A stretch of DNA of 64,000 nt from Vagococcus martis (GTDB lineage: Bacteria > Bacillota > Bacilli > Lactobacillales > Vagococcaceae). Below are positions 9,673 to 18,710 of this stretch, one piece after another; the stretch's first letter is position 1, and every line of letters starts with the position of its first letter. The stretch lies in the NCBI RefSeq assembly GCF_002026305.1, contig NZ_MVAB01000001.1, forward strand, positions 1,532,001 to 1,596,000, in the 5' to 3' direction. The notes under the pieces are model-generated. The model saw nothing but the letters and a program-made list of their open reading frames with translations, did no database searches and was not told the origin of the DNA. The translations under genes and the position numbers were made by a program.

Positions 9673-10302
9673 GTGTCACTAATTATTCGAAAATTTTTTA
9701 AACTAAAAGTTCATATATGGGTTATTGTTTGCTTTGTAGCACTACTACTTGGAACGTGGGTTATTGGATTAATGTCAGGTAATAGTTCAATTTGGCATAC
9801 AAAATCGAAAACATCTGAAACTCAAGTTGTCAATGCCATGACTAAACACAGTCAAGTGGCGATACTAGGACTGAGCGTGACAGATATTTACGATAAAAGT
9901 CAGGTGAAAACATTTTTAGGAATGGAAGTTCCTTTTAGTGAAAAAACAACATATGTCAAAGGAACTTTTGAAGCAAAATTAGGATTTGATGGCAATGTCG
10001 TCACGATACAAAAAGCACCTGGTTCACAAAACACATACAACATCACCATTCCCGAATTTATCGTGGTGGGGATTAGTAACCCAAGTTTTGAAGTAGTCAA
10101 TAGTAAAGGTGACATTCTCAGTTTCGTTACTGAAGACATCGACACTCACGAGTTAGCAAACAACGCGATGAGTGATGATACATTAGTTAAATATATTGAT
10201 ATGAATAAAGAATGGTTAAAAGATCAAGCAACAGATTATTATCAAAGGCTATTAACCAGTATCGATCCAGAAGCCACACTATCTGTGACATTTTCAGAAT
10301 AG
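9673..10302 (+). CDS. Membrane-anchored protein, DUF4230-like
   Basis: A 209-residue protein with one N-terminal transmembrane helix (about residues 14-34) and an extracytoplasmic region rich in alternating hydrophobic strands, including VTIQKAPGS, YNITIPEF and SFEVVNSKGD, then a helical tail. The pattern of an N-terminal anchor, a beta part with an I-P-x-x-x-V-x-I-x-x-P stretch and a helical end resembles DUF4230 proteins of unknown function. The start is GTG with a short AAAAGG just upstream. The ATG two bases earlier leads straight to a stop. A TATAAT at 9652-9657 would give a very short leader. It is divergent from the lysine operon. Confidence 0.6.
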   Translation: MSLIIRKFFKLKVHIWVIVCFVALLLGTWVIGLMSGNSSIWHTKSKTSETQVVNAMTKHSQVAILGLSVTDIYDKSQVKTFLGMEVPFSEKTTYVKGTFEAKLGFDGNVVTIQKAPGSQNTYNITIPEFIVVGISNPSFEVVNSKGDILSFVTEDIDTHELANNAMSDDTLVKYIDMNKEWLKDQATDYYQRLLTSIDPEATLSVTFSE

Positions 10303-10306
10303 TCAT

Positions 10307-10352
10307 AAAAAGAGAGTCAGAACCAAAATGAACTGGTTGCGACTCTCTTTTT
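10307..10352. terminator. Bidirectional terminator between convergent genes
   Basis: AAAAAGAGAGTC (10307-10318) pairs with GACTCTCTTTTT (10341-10352), with an inner ACCA/TGGT stem. T runs follow on both strands, so it can serve the DUF4230-like gene and the convergent LPXTG gene. Confidence 0.88.
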
Positions 10353-10362
10353 GTTTTAATTA

Positions 10363-11091
10363 TTATGATTTTCGTTTTATCAATATAACAGTCATAAGTA
10401 ATGACCCTACAGCTATTAACTGTAATCCAACATTTGATTGTTTTTCACCTGTTTTTGGTAAATTAGATGAGCTGTTTTTAGTATCAGATTTGGGTGTCGT
10501 TTTAACCGCTTGTGTCTGTTTAACACTGCTTGAACTTGAGCTAGTACTGCTTGTTGTATCTGTTGATTTATTCACTGTAGCTTCAATTTCTGCCCACAAA
10601 TTATCTAACTCTTCGATTGTTGTACTTTTATCAATTTTTTCAATGAACTGATCAGCTTGTTTTTGTGTCAGTTTACCTGTTTTAACCAATAGCCCTAATT
10701 GATATTTTGTATTATAAACTTTTTCATCAAAACTACTTTGATATAAATCTTTATTTAATTTTGCTAAATCAAGGGCGTCAGAATAAACTAAAGTTACTTC
10801 TTTTATTGTTGTTGCTTTTTCTATACGCACTTGGAAATCTTCGTATTGAAACTGTGATAATTTCCCTTCATTTACCATATCAGTGATTAATAACGAAACA
10901 TCTGATTTTGTGATAGCAAGACCATCTGGAATTGCTTCGCTTGTAGACTCTGTTGTCGTTTCAGTCGAATTAGTCGTCACTTGACTAATTGACTCACTTT
11001 CTTTTGTTTCTGTTGATGAATCAACAGCTTGACTAATATTACCAACCATTAATGTACTTATTAAAATACTACTCCAAATTAACTTTTTCAT
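10363..11091 (-). CDS. LPXTG-anchored surface protein of unknown function
   Basis: A 242-residue secreted protein. A signal peptide (about 1-23, MKKLIWSSILISTLMVG) precedes a Ser/Thr-rich stretch. Two similar helical repeats follow (about 55-105 and 115-165); each holds a G-KL-S/T-Q-x-x-x-F/D-Q-x-x-I-x-K-A/S-T-T-I-x-E pattern. A Ser/Thr linker leads to the sorting signal LPKTG, a hydrophobic helix and KRKS. Sortase A should anchor it to peptidoglycan. AAGGAGG lies upstream. The repeated helical module is not one I can name. Confidence 0.82.
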   Translation of the reverse strand: MKKLIWSSILISTLMVGNISQAVDSSTETKESESISQVTTNSTETTTESTSEAIPDGLAITKSDVSLLITDMVNEGKLSQFQYEDFQVRIEKATTIKEVTLVYSDALDLAKLNKDLYQSSFDEKVYNTKYQLGLLVKTGKLTQKQADQFIEKIDKSTTIEELDNLWAEIEATVNKSTDTTSSTSSSSSSVKQTQAVKTTPKSDTKNSSSNLPKTGEKQSNVGLQLIAVGSLLMTVILIKRKS

Positions 11092-11201
11092 GTCAATTAC
11101 CTCCTTAACAACAAAATATTACAACTTCGTTACTCCTTTGTAACATTATTGTAACATTTATTTGATAGTTCGGCAATAATAAACATCCATTTTAAAGTCT
11201 G

Positions 11202-12023
11202 TTAATCGATGATAATATCTTGAACTGGATTAGCCCAATGATTCGTTGGACCATGTCCATGTCCAACAAATATCTCTTGTTCTATCGCACCTTGAATAAA
11301 ACTTTTCGCAATGTGTATAGCTTCTTTAACCGACTTTCCTTTTGCTATTTCAGCTGCTATGCATGATGAAAATGTATCGCCCGTCCCATGTGTTTTAATC
11401 GTTTCAATGCGTTTTGAACTCATCCAAAATGTCTCACCATTTTCTAGTAAGACAAAGTCTTTTGCCAAAATATCTGTTGAATGACCTCCCTTTATTACCA
11501 CATTTTTGACACCCATTTCTTGTAAAACGTGTGCTGCTTGAATCATATCTTCGCTTGTTTTTATCTCTTGCTGAATTAATTCTTCTGCTTCTGGAATATT
11601 TGGGGTTAACACCGAAGCTAGTGGGAGTAACTCTTCTTTAATGCAATCTACCGCTTCTTTTTGTAATAGCGAATGCCCTCCTTTAGCAATCATCACAGGA
11701 TCTACAATCAGTGGGCCAAAATCCACTTCTTTTAGTTTTTGAACAACGATTTGAACATGTTCTTTATCGGCAAGCATCCCTGTTTTACATGCTCGAATAC
11801 GAAAGTCAGCTGCCAAAGAATCAAATTGTTCCGCAACAAAGTCACATGGTATCGGTAAACTACTTTGTACACCTAATGTATTTTGTGCAGTCAAGGCAAC
11901 GACAATACTCATGCCAAAAACATCTCTTGCTTGAAATGTCTTTAAGTCTGCTTGGATTCCTGCTCCACCACCTGAATCACTTCCGGCAATGGTTACTACT
12001 TGAGGGGTTTGGTTAACGGTCAT
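11202..12023 (-). CDS. thiD: Hydroxymethylpyrimidine/phosphomethylpyrimidine kinase
   Basis: A 273-residue ribokinase-fold enzyme that phosphorylates HMP and then HMP-P. The N-terminal [17 protein letters not shown] binds substrate, DPVMIAKGG lies near residue 108, and the anion-hole segment [18 protein letters not shown] near 208 carries the catalytic aspartate. It is the last gene of the thiamine operon and overlaps thiE by 11 bases. AAAGGAG precedes the ATG. Confidence 0.95.
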   Translation of the reverse strand: MTVNQTPQVVTIAGSDSGGGAGIQADLKTFQARDVFGMSIVVALTAQNTLGVQSSLPIPCDFVAEQFDSLAADFRIRACKTGMLADKEHVQIVVQKLKEVDFGPLIVDPVMIAKGGHSLLQKEAVDCIKEELLPLASVLTPNIPEAEELIQQEIKTSEDMIQAAHVLQEMGVKNVVIKGGHSTDILAKDFVLLENGETFWMSSKRIETIKTHGTGDTFSSCIAAEIAKGKSVKEAIHIAKSFIQGAIEQEIFVGHGHGPTNHWANPVQDIIID

Positions 12024-12663
12024 GATGATTTTTCTCCTTTATACTTACAATCTGTTTCTTTAAGGCTTGTGTTTTTTTCGCTACATCATCAGCTTGCATA
12101 ATGTCACTCACAATCGCGACACCTGAAATATCTGTATCACGTAATGCAGCCATATTTTCTTCTTTAATCCCGCCAATCGCGACAACTGGTAATTGTGCTG
12201 CGTGAATGATATCTTGCAAAACTGAGATATCCGTTGTTGGAGCATTTTCTTTCGTCGTTGTTGGAAACATGGCCCCGACACCTAAATGGTCTGCTCCTTG
12301 TTCTTTGGCCTCAAGTGCTCGCTCAACGGTTTTAGCTGAGACACCTAACCATTTATCCGGACCAATCAACTGACGTGTCACATCAACTGGCAACTCATCA
12401 TCTCCAATATGCACACCAGCTGCATCAACAGCCAAACACACATCGACTCGGTCATTGATAATAAGAGGTATGCCATATTTATCCGTAATACCTTTAATTG
12501 CTAACGCTTTTTGATAAAATTCTCGTGTGCTAGCTTTTTTTTCTCTTAATTGGACAAGTGTCACACCATTTTTACAAGCTTCCTCTACTCTGGTTAAAAA
12601 GACGTCATCAGATAACCCATCTGAATTTGTCACTAAATATAATGTTAATGCCTCATCAATCAT
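12013..12663 (-). CDS. thiE: Thiamine-phosphate synthase
   Basis: A TIM-barrel enzyme of about 216 residues that joins HMP-PP with thiazole phosphate. Visible are [11 protein letters not shown], the Mg-binding [17 protein letters not shown], and the pyrophosphate and thiazole site [14 protein letters not shown], then VAIGGI. A longer frame begins at 12693, but the ATG at 12663 is preferred. It overlaps the thiM stop as ATGA and has AAAGGAGA seven bases upstream. Confidence 0.94.
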   Translation of the reverse strand: MIDEALTLYLVTNSDGLSDDVFLTRVEEACKNGVTLVQLREKKASTREFYQKALAIKGITDKYGIPLIINDRVDVCLAVDAAGVHIGDDELPVDVTRQLIGPDKWLGVSAKTVERALEAKEQGADHLGVGAMFPTTTKENAPTTDISVLQDIIHAAQLPVVAIGGIKEENMAALRDTDISGVAIVSDIMQADDVAKKTQALKKQIVSIKEKNHHDR

Positions 12664-13499
12664 AACCAATCTCCTTTTATCCTGTTTTGCCATAACTCAT
12701 TTTGTTTTAATAATGATAATTGATTCAATGTTTCTTCGCGAATGCTCGCAATTTTCGCGTCATTTTGAACTATTTCTAATGCTTCTTCACCACACAAATT
12801 AAAATAGCTTACTGCCTGTAAAACACTTGGCAATACATCCACCCCACTACCTAAAAGTGTTGCAATTAATGCCCCAACGACGTCTCCCGTCCCTGTGAAT
12901 TTATCTAATGCCTCAATGCCATTTTGTAGCAAGACAACTTGTGATTGATACACCACTAAATCACTTGGTCCTGTCGCTAAAAAACACGTATTTGGATGGA
13001 TTTTAGCTAGTGCTAATAGTCCTTCTTCTAATTCTTTCATCGCTAACAAATCTTGGTCTTCTTCTGCTGCATCGACACCTTTTCCATGACTGGCTAAATT
13101 ACATAACGTTCGCATTTCTGACACATTGCCTTTGACAACAGTTGGTTCAAGAGATAATAATTTGTTGGCTACTTCTTTTCGTATTCTTGAACTAGAGACG
13201 CCGACATTATCTACAACGATAGGGACGTTACGTTTATGAGCCTCGTCCATAGCTAATACCATAGCTGTTTCTTTTTCTTCTGATAAATGGCCAATATTGA
13301 TTAACACGCCACCTACTTGTTCATATAAATCTGAAAAATCTCGCGTATCTTCTGTCATAATTGGTTTTCCTCCAATGTATAACACACTATTTGCGACCGT
13401 TTCACATGTCACTGAGTTCGTAATACAATGCACTAGGGGAGAAGGTATTAGAGGAAAGGGTGTTTGAAATTGATTAACTCGTAACATGTTGCTCGTCAC
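12660..13499 (-). CDS. thiM: Hydroxyethylthiazole kinase
   Basis: A 279-residue ribokinase-like enzyme that phosphorylates 4-methyl-5-hydroxyethylthiazole for salvage. [20 protein letters not shown] near residue 22 and GGKPIMTED form the substrate site, KGNVSEM lies near 123, ATGPSDLV near 170, and [13 protein letters not shown] near 205 contains the catalytic aspartate. It overlaps thiW by 26 bases and thiE by 4. With thiD and thiE it makes thiamine phosphate from salvaged precursors; no de novo thiC or thiG is in the cluster. Confidence 0.95.
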   Translation of the reverse strand: MTSNMLRVNQFQTPFPLIPSPLVHCITNSVTCETVANSVLYIGGKPIMTEDTRDFSDLYEQVGGVLINIGHLSEEKETAMVLAMDEAHKRNVPIVVDNVGVSSSRIRKEVANKLLSLEPTVVKGNVSEMRTLCNLASHGKGVDAAEEDQDLLAMKELEEGLLALAKIHPNTCFLATGPSDLVVYQSQVVLLQNGIEALDKFTGTGDVVGALIATLLGSGVDVLPSVLQAVSYFNLCGEEALEIVQNDAKIASIREETLNQLSLLKQNELWQNRIKGDWL

Positions 13500-14019
13500 C
13501 TACTTTCTCATTAAAAAAAATCGCTTGAATTCGTTGAAACGTTGGTACATTCGCTAACTTTTTCATCACGATAAAAGCTACAAACGAACCAATCACCGCA
13601 CCACCAATAAATCGTGGTGTATAGAAAAACCAGTACATACCATTACGACTTCCTGTAAACCAAGCCATAACAGGATAGGATAATAATGAGCCAATAATTC
13701 CTGTTCCTAGAAACTCACCAAACATCGCACTGTAAATTGTTGGATAAATTTTGTAAAATATTCCAGCAAGTAATGCACCAAAAACAGCACCTGTTAAGGC
13801 TAGTGGTGGAATGCCTAGAAGCATCATCCGTAATACGCCACAGACAAGTGCCATAATCGTGCCGTAAAAAGGTCCCATTAGCATCACACCAATCACATTC
13901 ATTACACTAGACATTGGTGCCATCCCTTCGATGCGAAAGAGTGGTGATAACACCACATCCATCGCAACCATTAGAGATAAAATCAATAGTTTTTTTAAAT
14001 TAGTAGTTTGAGACGGCAT
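13474..14019 (-). CDS. thiW: ThiW family ECF transporter S component (thiazole uptake)
   Basis: A membrane protein of about 181 residues, with a short basic N-terminus and roughly five hydrophobic segments. The first carries the LxxxMVAMDVVLSPL pattern of ECF S components, and GTGIIGSLLSYPVMAWFTG is typical of ThiW. A longer frame starts at 14088, but AAGGAGA sits seven bases upstream of the ATG at 14019, so the shorter form is favoured. It overlaps the end of tenA by 20 bases. ThiW proteins are predicted thiazole-binding subunits that use a shared ECF module. The adjacent thiM, which would trap the thiazole, supports this. Confidence 0.88.
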   Translation of the reverse strand: MPSQTTNLKKLLILSLMVAMDVVLSPLFRIEGMAPMSSVMNVIGVMLMGPFYGTIMALVCGVLRMMLLGIPPLALTGAVFGALLAGIFYKIYPTIYSAMFGEFLGTGIIGSLLSYPVMAWFTGSRNGMYWFFYTPRFIGGAVIGSFVAFIVMKKLANVPTFQRIQAIFFNEKVGDEQHVTS

Positions 14020-14686
14020 CTTTTTCTCCTTCTGGCCATTTTTGATGTGTGTATGCCATTTCCCAAAACAGGTATTCCATTTGAGCACTCACATAAAAGG
14101 CCTCAATCATTTTTTCTTGTTCTTCCTTGTCGCTTTCTTCGTACAGTCGATTCAGTAAAGCACATTGATGAGCGACTTCTTCTTTTGATTCTTCACCAGA
14201 GTACGTTTCAATCCATCGTTGATACAACTGATGAGGAGAACCTGTTTTAATTAATTCAGTCCCAATTTCTTGGTACAACCACGCACACGGTAGTAACCCT
14301 GCGACTGCACTATTTGGTGTGCCATCAATTAATTGACGATACATATGCGACACATAATTATAAGCAGTCGGGGCAATTTCAGTGCTAGCAACTTCTTCAT
14401 CTGTAATGCCTAACTCAGTAAAGAAATCCTCTCTAATACTCATCTCACCTTCTTTTAAGTGATCCGCTCCTGTTAGTAACATCTCTTTTACTTCTTCATC
14501 TTCTACTTGTTCTGCTATCAAACGGTGAAGTTTGCTAAAATGTTCTAAGTAGTACCCATCTTGAATCAAATAATAGCGAAATGCTTCATCTGATAGCGTT
14601 CCTTCTTGAAGTCCTGCGACAAATGGATGAGTAAAACTTCCTTCCCAATAAGGTGCTGATTTCTCTCGTGCAATGTTTGTAAACAT
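14000..14686 (-). CDS. tenA: Thiaminase II / aminopyrimidine aminohydrolase
   Basis: A 228-residue all-helical TenA protein. Recognisable are YWEGSFTHPFVAGLQEGTL near residue 13, YLIQDGYYLEHFSK near 43, and VAGLLPCAWLYQEIG near 130 with the nucleophile cysteine. A C-terminal FYVSAQMEYLFWEMAY carries the proton-relay glutamate and tyrosine. It hydrolyses aminopyrimidine breakdown products of thiamine to HMP for re-use by ThiD. It follows ykoC by 11 bases. Its role fits an operon built for salvage. Confidence 0.94.
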   Translation of the reverse strand: MFTNIAREKSAPYWEGSFTHPFVAGLQEGTLSDEAFRYYLIQDGYYLEHFSKLHRLIAEQVEDEEVKEMLLTGADHLKEGEMSIREDFFTELGITDEEVASTEIAPTAYNYVSHMYRQLIDGTPNSAVAGLLPCAWLYQEIGTELIKTGSPHQLYQRWIETYSGEESKEEVAHQCALLNRLYEESDKEEQEKMIEAFYVSAQMEYLFWEMAYTHQKWPEGEKDAVSNY

Positions 14687-14697
14687 CTTTCTTCCTC

Positions 14698-15351
14698 CTA
14701 AGTAATGATTAATATAAATTGTGATATAACCGTTAATACGCCTAATGTAGCTAAACTTTTAGGACACACTTTATATTGTGTGTAATGCGTCCTTTCGCCT
14801 TCTTCATCAAATCCTCTTGAAAACATGGCTTCTGTGTAACTGTCCCGCCAATGATTAGCGACAAAAATCACTTTTAAATACATCAATGGCGAATAAAAAT
14901 GGAGTTTTTTTCCACGAAATAAACTGGCTTCTCTTAGTGCCACAATCTCTCGTTGAATCACAGGCATCGCATGTAAAACAACTAAAATGCCATAAACAAA
15001 TGACGCTGGTAATTTTTTTTGCTCTAAAATTAAGAGTAATTCTTCTAAGTCGACCCCAAATGCAAACACCATGCCAATGGCAGCAAAAGCAAAGGTTCGA
15101 CTCACTAGAACAAGACCATAATCAGGATTATTTCCATATAGATAAACTGACCAATACGTTCCTAAAGCTGGAATTAATGGAAAAAAAACTAAACCAAACA
15201 ACCCAAACCATTTTTTCTTACTAATAAGATATAAAGCACTGACTAACACAACAAACCAATTTAACTGAATAGATGAGGTAAATGATAATTCAATAGTCAA
15301 AAGTAGTAGTAGTCCGCTTAGCACTAAAGCAGAACTTTTCGTCACTGACAT
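14698..15351 (-). CDS. ykoC: ECF transporter T component (YkoC-like)
   Basis: A 217-residue membrane protein with about five hydrophobic segments and a cytoplasmic coupling helix. REIVALREASLFRGKK and AMFSRGFDEEGERTHY correspond to the two short Ala-Arg-Gly-like motifs through which EcfT proteins contact their ATPases. A GGGGAGGGG ribosome binding site lies eight bases before the ATG, which supports a 62-base overlap with ykoD. With ykoD and ykoE it forms a dedicated importer for the HMP moiety of thiamine. Confidence 0.85.
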   Translation of the reverse strand: MSVTKSSALVLSGLLLLLTIELSFTSSIQLNWFVVLVSALYLISKKKWFGLFGLVFFPLIPALGTYWSVYLYGNNPDYGLVLVSRTFAFAAIGMVFAFGVDLEELLLILEQKKLPASFVYGILVVLHAMPVIQREIVALREASLFRGKKLHFYSPLMYLKVIFVANHWRDSYTEAMFSRGFDEEGERTHYTQYKVCPKSLATLGVLTVISQFILIIT

Positions 15352-16720
15352 CCTTTATCCCCTCCCCAACCGAATAATCTTGTTGCCATAATTGTTTCTT
15401 ATCTAAATGCACATGATGTTGACTAACGCCATGAAGTGGTGCCAATCGATGCGAAATAATCATCATATCTTGTCTGTTTGCTTGCCTTTTAAACCAATTA
15501 GCAAAATAGTTAGCAGCACGTTCATCTAAACCTGAAAACGGCTCGTCTAATAATAAAAACGGCACATCTAAACTCAACATCGTCAATAATTGAATACTTT
15601 TTTTCTGTCCTTCACTTAGATGGAACACGCTTCGATTAAGTAGTGGTTCCAATCCTAAAAACTCAATCGCTTCCTGTCTTTGACGTTTAGCGTCCTCCCA
15701 CTGATACTCGCTATAAATAAATTCTTCAGCTGGTGTGAGTGTCACAAATTGTTTTTCCGCTTCTTGAGTAACTAAGGATAATGTCTGATATAGCGTACGG
15801 CTTTTTTTAAGCTTTTTATCGTATAAAAACATCTTGCCTTTATAACGATGACATTGTGCTATCGAACGAAACAACGTTGATTTTCCTGTTCCATTATCTC
15901 CTGTCAGTGTCGTGATTCCTTTAGAAAAATGAAAAGAATCTTGACTTAGTAGCTCGCGTTTATTTTGCTTGTATCTGACATCCTCTAATCTTAAAATGAC
16001 ATCTGTTGGCGCTCTATGATCCGTCAATAGCACATTTGTCTGTTCTTGCTTTAAAAGAGCTAATGGAACGTTTTGTAATACTTGATTATCTAGTGTCACC
16101 CATGTATCAACCACTTCAGCATAATCATTAAAATCATGGTCGCAAATAATAATCGTCTTACCTTGATGTTTTAATTGATGTAACTGTTGAATTAATAATT
16201 TTCTTGTTTTAGGATCAATACTGGCAAACGGCTCATCTAATAATAAAAATGGACTTCTCATCGCTAAGAGAACTGTTAATGCCGCACGTTGTTTTTCCCC
16301 ACCTGATAACGTAGATAACTGCCTATCTAATAATTCTGTCGTATCGGCTAATAGGACGGCTTCTTGCATTTGTTCCGTAATATCACTAGGTTTTGTTTGC
16401 AAATTTTCTAAAACAAAAATAATTTCACGACGTAGTGTTTTCATTGTAAATTGTTGCCCTGGATTTTGAAACATCATGCCAATCTGTCTAGCCTTATCAG
16501 ACATACTCGCTTGTGTTAAACTCTTTCCATCAACGGTAATCGTGCCCGAGTATGACACATCAGCAAATCCGGCAATGGCTTTTAATAACGTTGATTTACC
16601 ACTACCACTGGCACCAGATAGCAAAATAAATTCATGAGGAGAAAAACCAAAGTCAACCTGACGTAACACCTCTTTGTCGCCACGTTTAATCGTCAACTCA
16701 CTTAATTCAATTCCTCTCAT
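15290..16720 (-). CDS. ykoD: Duplicated ECF transporter ATPase (YkoD-like)
   Basis: A 476-residue protein with two fused ABC ATPase domains. The first has SGASGSGKST near residue 36, LSGGEKQRAAL near 140 and LLLDEPFASID. The second has TGDNGTGKST near 275, LSEGQKKSIQLL near 370 and LLLDEPFSGLD. Two ATPase halves in one chain are typical of YkoD/CbiO2-type proteins. Its ATG overlaps the ykoE stop (ATGA). The C-terminal tail of about 20 residues is coded within the ykoC overlap. It powers uptake of hydroxymethylpyrimidine. Confidence 0.92.
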   Translation of the reverse strand: MRGIELSELTIKRGDKEVLRQVDFGFSPHEFILLSGASGSGKSTLLKAIAGFADVSYSGTITVDGKSLTQASMSDKARQIGMMFQNPGQQFTMKTLRREIIFVLENLQTKPSDITEQMQEAVLLADTTELLDRQLSTLSGGEKQRAALTVLLAMRSPFLLLDEPFASIDPKTRKLLIQQLHQLKHQGKTIIICDHDFNDYAEVVDTWVTLDNQVLQNVPLALLKQEQTNVLLTDHRAPTDVILRLEDVRYKQNKRELLSQDSFHFSKGITTLTGDNGTGKSTLFRSIAQCHRYKGKMFLYDKKLKKSRTLYQTLSLVTQEAEKQFVTLTPAEEFIYSEYQWEDAKRQRQEAIEFLGLEPLLNRSVFHLSEGQKKSIQLLTMLSLDVPFLLLDEPFSGLDERAANYFANWFKRQANRQDMMIISHRLAPLHGVSQHHVHLDKKQLWQQDYSVGEGIKDVSDEKFCFSAKRTTTTFDY

Positions 16721-17283
16721 TCGTTTACTACCGAAAGATCTTGTGATCGGTTATAAAGCTTCATGACCATTGACACAACAACAACGCCAAAGAACGTCAC
16801 CGACAAAAATCGCACAGCAAGAAGTGATAAAATCATCCTAATTGAATACGTTCCATAACCAAATTTAAAAAATTCATACACAAAACTTAAGACCGTTGTG
16901 CCAATTGCTCCGTAGAATAATGGCACGATGTCGTAGCGTTTATATCGTGTTACCATAAACCCTAGTTCTGTTCCAAGACCTTGGAAAAAACCTGAAATAA
17001 GAACACCTGGTCCAAAATATGTTCCATACAACATCTCTGCTAATGCAGCCAACATTTCTCCTAAAATTGAACTTCCTTTTCTAGGAATTAATATCCCTGC
17101 CATCGGTGCAGCCATTGTCCATAAACCAAATAATAGTTCATTAGCAAAAGGACTTAACCCAAGGGGCGTTAATACAGCTGATAAACCAGCATATAAAAAT
17201 CCTGCTCCCATAAATACACCACCAAATAAAAAGGCTAATAATGCTAACAAAACAACCTGACGTAACGTCCATTTTTCCTTCAT
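16717..17283 (-). CDS. ykoE: ECF transporter S component (YkoE-like, HMP uptake)
   Basis: A polytopic membrane protein of about 188 residues with five or six hydrophobic segments, including LLALLAFLFGGVFMGAG, PLAGLIPRKGSSILGEMLAALAEML-like core residues (near 75-100) and a GTELGFMVTRYKRYD loop. It matches YkoE, the substrate-binding subunit of thiamine-precursor ECF systems. A TTG or ATG at 17325/17322 could extend it but lacks a ribosome binding site. AGGGAG (17293-17298) lies nine bases before the ATG at 17283. It is the first gene behind the TPP riboswitch. Confidence 0.88.
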   Translation of the reverse strand: MKEKWTLRQVVLLALLAFLFGGVFMGAGFLYAGLSAVLTPLGLSPFANELLFGLWTMAAPMAGILIPRKGSSILGEMLAALAEMLYGTYFGPGVLISGFFQGLGTELGFMVTRYKRYDIVPLFYGAIGTTVLSFVYEFFKFGYGTYSIRMILSLLAVRFLSVTFFGVVVVSMVMKLYNRSQDLSVVNE

Positions 17284-17364
17284 TTTACCCATCTCCCTAA
17301 TTTTATTTACCTTTATGTCCATCAAAATATACTAAATAAGTGTTAATTTTAAATATAAAAAAAC

Positions 17365-17395
17365 CTCCTTTTTTCTATAATAAGAAACAAAGGAG
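17365..17395 (-). terminator. Second terminator in the thiamine leader
   Basis: On the minus strand CTCCTTTGTTTCT and AGAAAAAAGGAG form a stem with one bulge, followed by GTTTTTTTATA. It lies between the first leader terminator and ykoE. It may reinforce riboswitch-driven termination. Confidence 0.65.
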
Positions 17396-17442
17396 AGTTG
17401 CTTTTGATGATTCATCTTGATAAAAATTGACACTTTTCCAAT

Positions 17443-17473
17443 AAAAAAGCCCGTCCAAATAAATTGGATGGGC
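17443..17473 (-). terminator. First terminator of the TPP riboswitch leader
   Basis: On the minus strand GCCCATCCAA and TTGGACGGGC pair with one mismatch and are followed by TTTTTT. It sits about 40 bases downstream of the aptamer, the expected position of the expression platform. Confidence 0.88.
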
Positions 17474-17509
17474 GTAAATAGACCTAGGTTCAATGTTTTC
17501 ATCATAAAT

Positions 17510-17586
17510 GATACATTTCTCTTCGCCAGTACTAACTGGAGCAGATTCCATGGGTATAATCTCAGCTTTACGCACCCCAAATGTTT
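17510..17586 (-). promoter_or_regulatory. TPP riboswitch (THI box)
   Basis: The minus strand reads GGGGTGC, then GCTGAGATTATACCC, then GAATCTGCTCCAGTTAGTAC and TGGCGAAGAGAAA. These are the conserved thi-box segments in the right order; the arms AAACATTT and AAATGT close P1. It precedes the ykoEDC-tenA-thiW-thiM-thiE-thiD operon and should repress it when thiamine pyrophosphate is abundant. Confidence 0.95.
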
Positions 17587-17606
17587 CTAGTATTTAATTC
17601 TACTCA

Positions 17607-17636
17607 AATATAACACGCTTTCATAAAAATAGCCAA
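17607..17636 (-). promoter_or_regulatory. Probable promoter of the thiamine operon
   Basis: On the minus strand TTGGCT (17631-17636) and TATATT (17607-17612) are 18 bases apart, about 20 bases before the riboswitch. It is a moderate match to the vegetative consensus. Confidence 0.6.
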
Positions 17637-17674
17637 CCATTTTCACAAATGTTTATAAAAATAGTGTGTTAAAA

Positions 17675-18631
17675 TTATTGTTCTACTTTTTTAACGACTA
17701 TTGATGGAATAGTTATTGTCCCACCTATTGTTGATTTATAACTCAATAGTCCCATTGAATAACCTGATATTGTAATATAGTCATCTTCTAGAACACGTGA
17801 TGAAACGAGTTTACTTTCATACTCGGCATACACGATAGTATCATGATTTCCATCAACTGCTATACGAAGTTGTGTGTCTTTATCATTTTCTAATACCTGA
17901 ACTACTTTGCCAGAAAACTTAACTTTTTTCATCATATAATCATCAGGTGTTCTAGCTAACTGTTGATACGTAATACCTGTATCATAGCCTTTAGCATCTT
18001 CCTCAGCTTTTTCTTTCGCTCGTTTATCTTGCTCTTCTTTTTGTTTTTTACGTTCATCTTCTTCCTTTTTTGCTTTGTCTTCAAGCTCTTTTATTTTATC
18101 AGACAATTCATTAATGACTGTTCCATCAACATATGCTTTTTGTTCGTCGTTTAATTGTTCATATGCTTTTTTCGCTAGTTCCACTTTTTCCTTATGCTCT
18201 AGACTTATAAGCGTCACACTTGGTAGCGTACTTAATTGATTAGATACTTTCTGAGCTATCTCAACATTTTTCTGTTGTTTTTCTAAATCAGCATCAGCGA
18301 GTTGCTCGTATGGTGACATTTTTTCTTTATAATCATAATATAAAGACTTTTGTTTATCTATGTCTCCATATGCGAATCTAATCTGTTCTCGTAACTGTTG
18401 ATTTACATCAATGATTCTAATTAAAAATATCCACATCAGAATAAACCAAATAAATTTCAACGGCAAAATAATACTCAATGCTACCTTAGTCTTTTTACCG
18501 TATCTGTTATTTTTCCATAGTAAAAACAATCCTAAAGGAAAAAATACAATTAGTGAAATGATTAAAAACCATTCTGTTCTCATCATCTCTTTAATCTTAT
18601 AACCCACATTTTCTTTCTCCAATACCTTCAC
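17675..18631 (-). CDS. Two-TM membrane protein with coiled coil and C-terminal beta domain, unknown function
   Basis: A 318-residue protein. Two hydrophobic helices (about 19-37 and 50-73) are separated by a basic KNNRYGKKTK loop. A helical region follows, with a highly charged Lys/Glu coiled coil (about 185-215), then a compact beta domain from about 220. The beta domain begins YQQLARTPDDYMMKKVKF and continues with GKVVQVLENDKDTQLRIAV, an OB-like pattern seen in many Firmicutes surface or membrane proteins. The start is uncertain: GTG at 18631 overlaps its own AGGAG, and GTG at 18607 has GGAG nine bases upstream. Function unknown. Confidence 0.65.
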   Translation of the reverse strand: MKVLEKENVGYKIKEMMRTEWFLIISLIVFFPLGLFLLWKNNRYGKKTKVALSIILPLKFIWFILMWIFLIRIIDVNQQLREQIRFAYGDIDKQKSLYYDYKEKMSPYEQLADADLEKQQKNVEIAQKVSNQLSTLPSVTLISLEHKEKVELAKKAYEQLNDEQKAYVDGTVINELSDKIKELEDKAKKEEDERKKQKEEQDKRAKEKAEEDAKGYDTGITYQQLARTPDDYMMKKVKFSGKVVQVLENDKDTQLRIAVDGNHDTIVYAEYESKLVSSRVLEDDYITISGYSMGLLSYKSTIGGTITIPSIVVKKVEQ

Positions 18632-18710
18632 TCCTAATTTTTTTAATCAACTAGAATAAGTTTATATATTTATATTCAATAATTCTATAAAATAGGTTAA
18701 TTGTAGAATC

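Noticed and set aside
17332-17580. Two small minus-strand ORFs in the leader of the thiamine operon
   Set aside because: They lie across the TPP aptamer and its terminators and have no ribosome binding site; the RNA structure explains the sequence.
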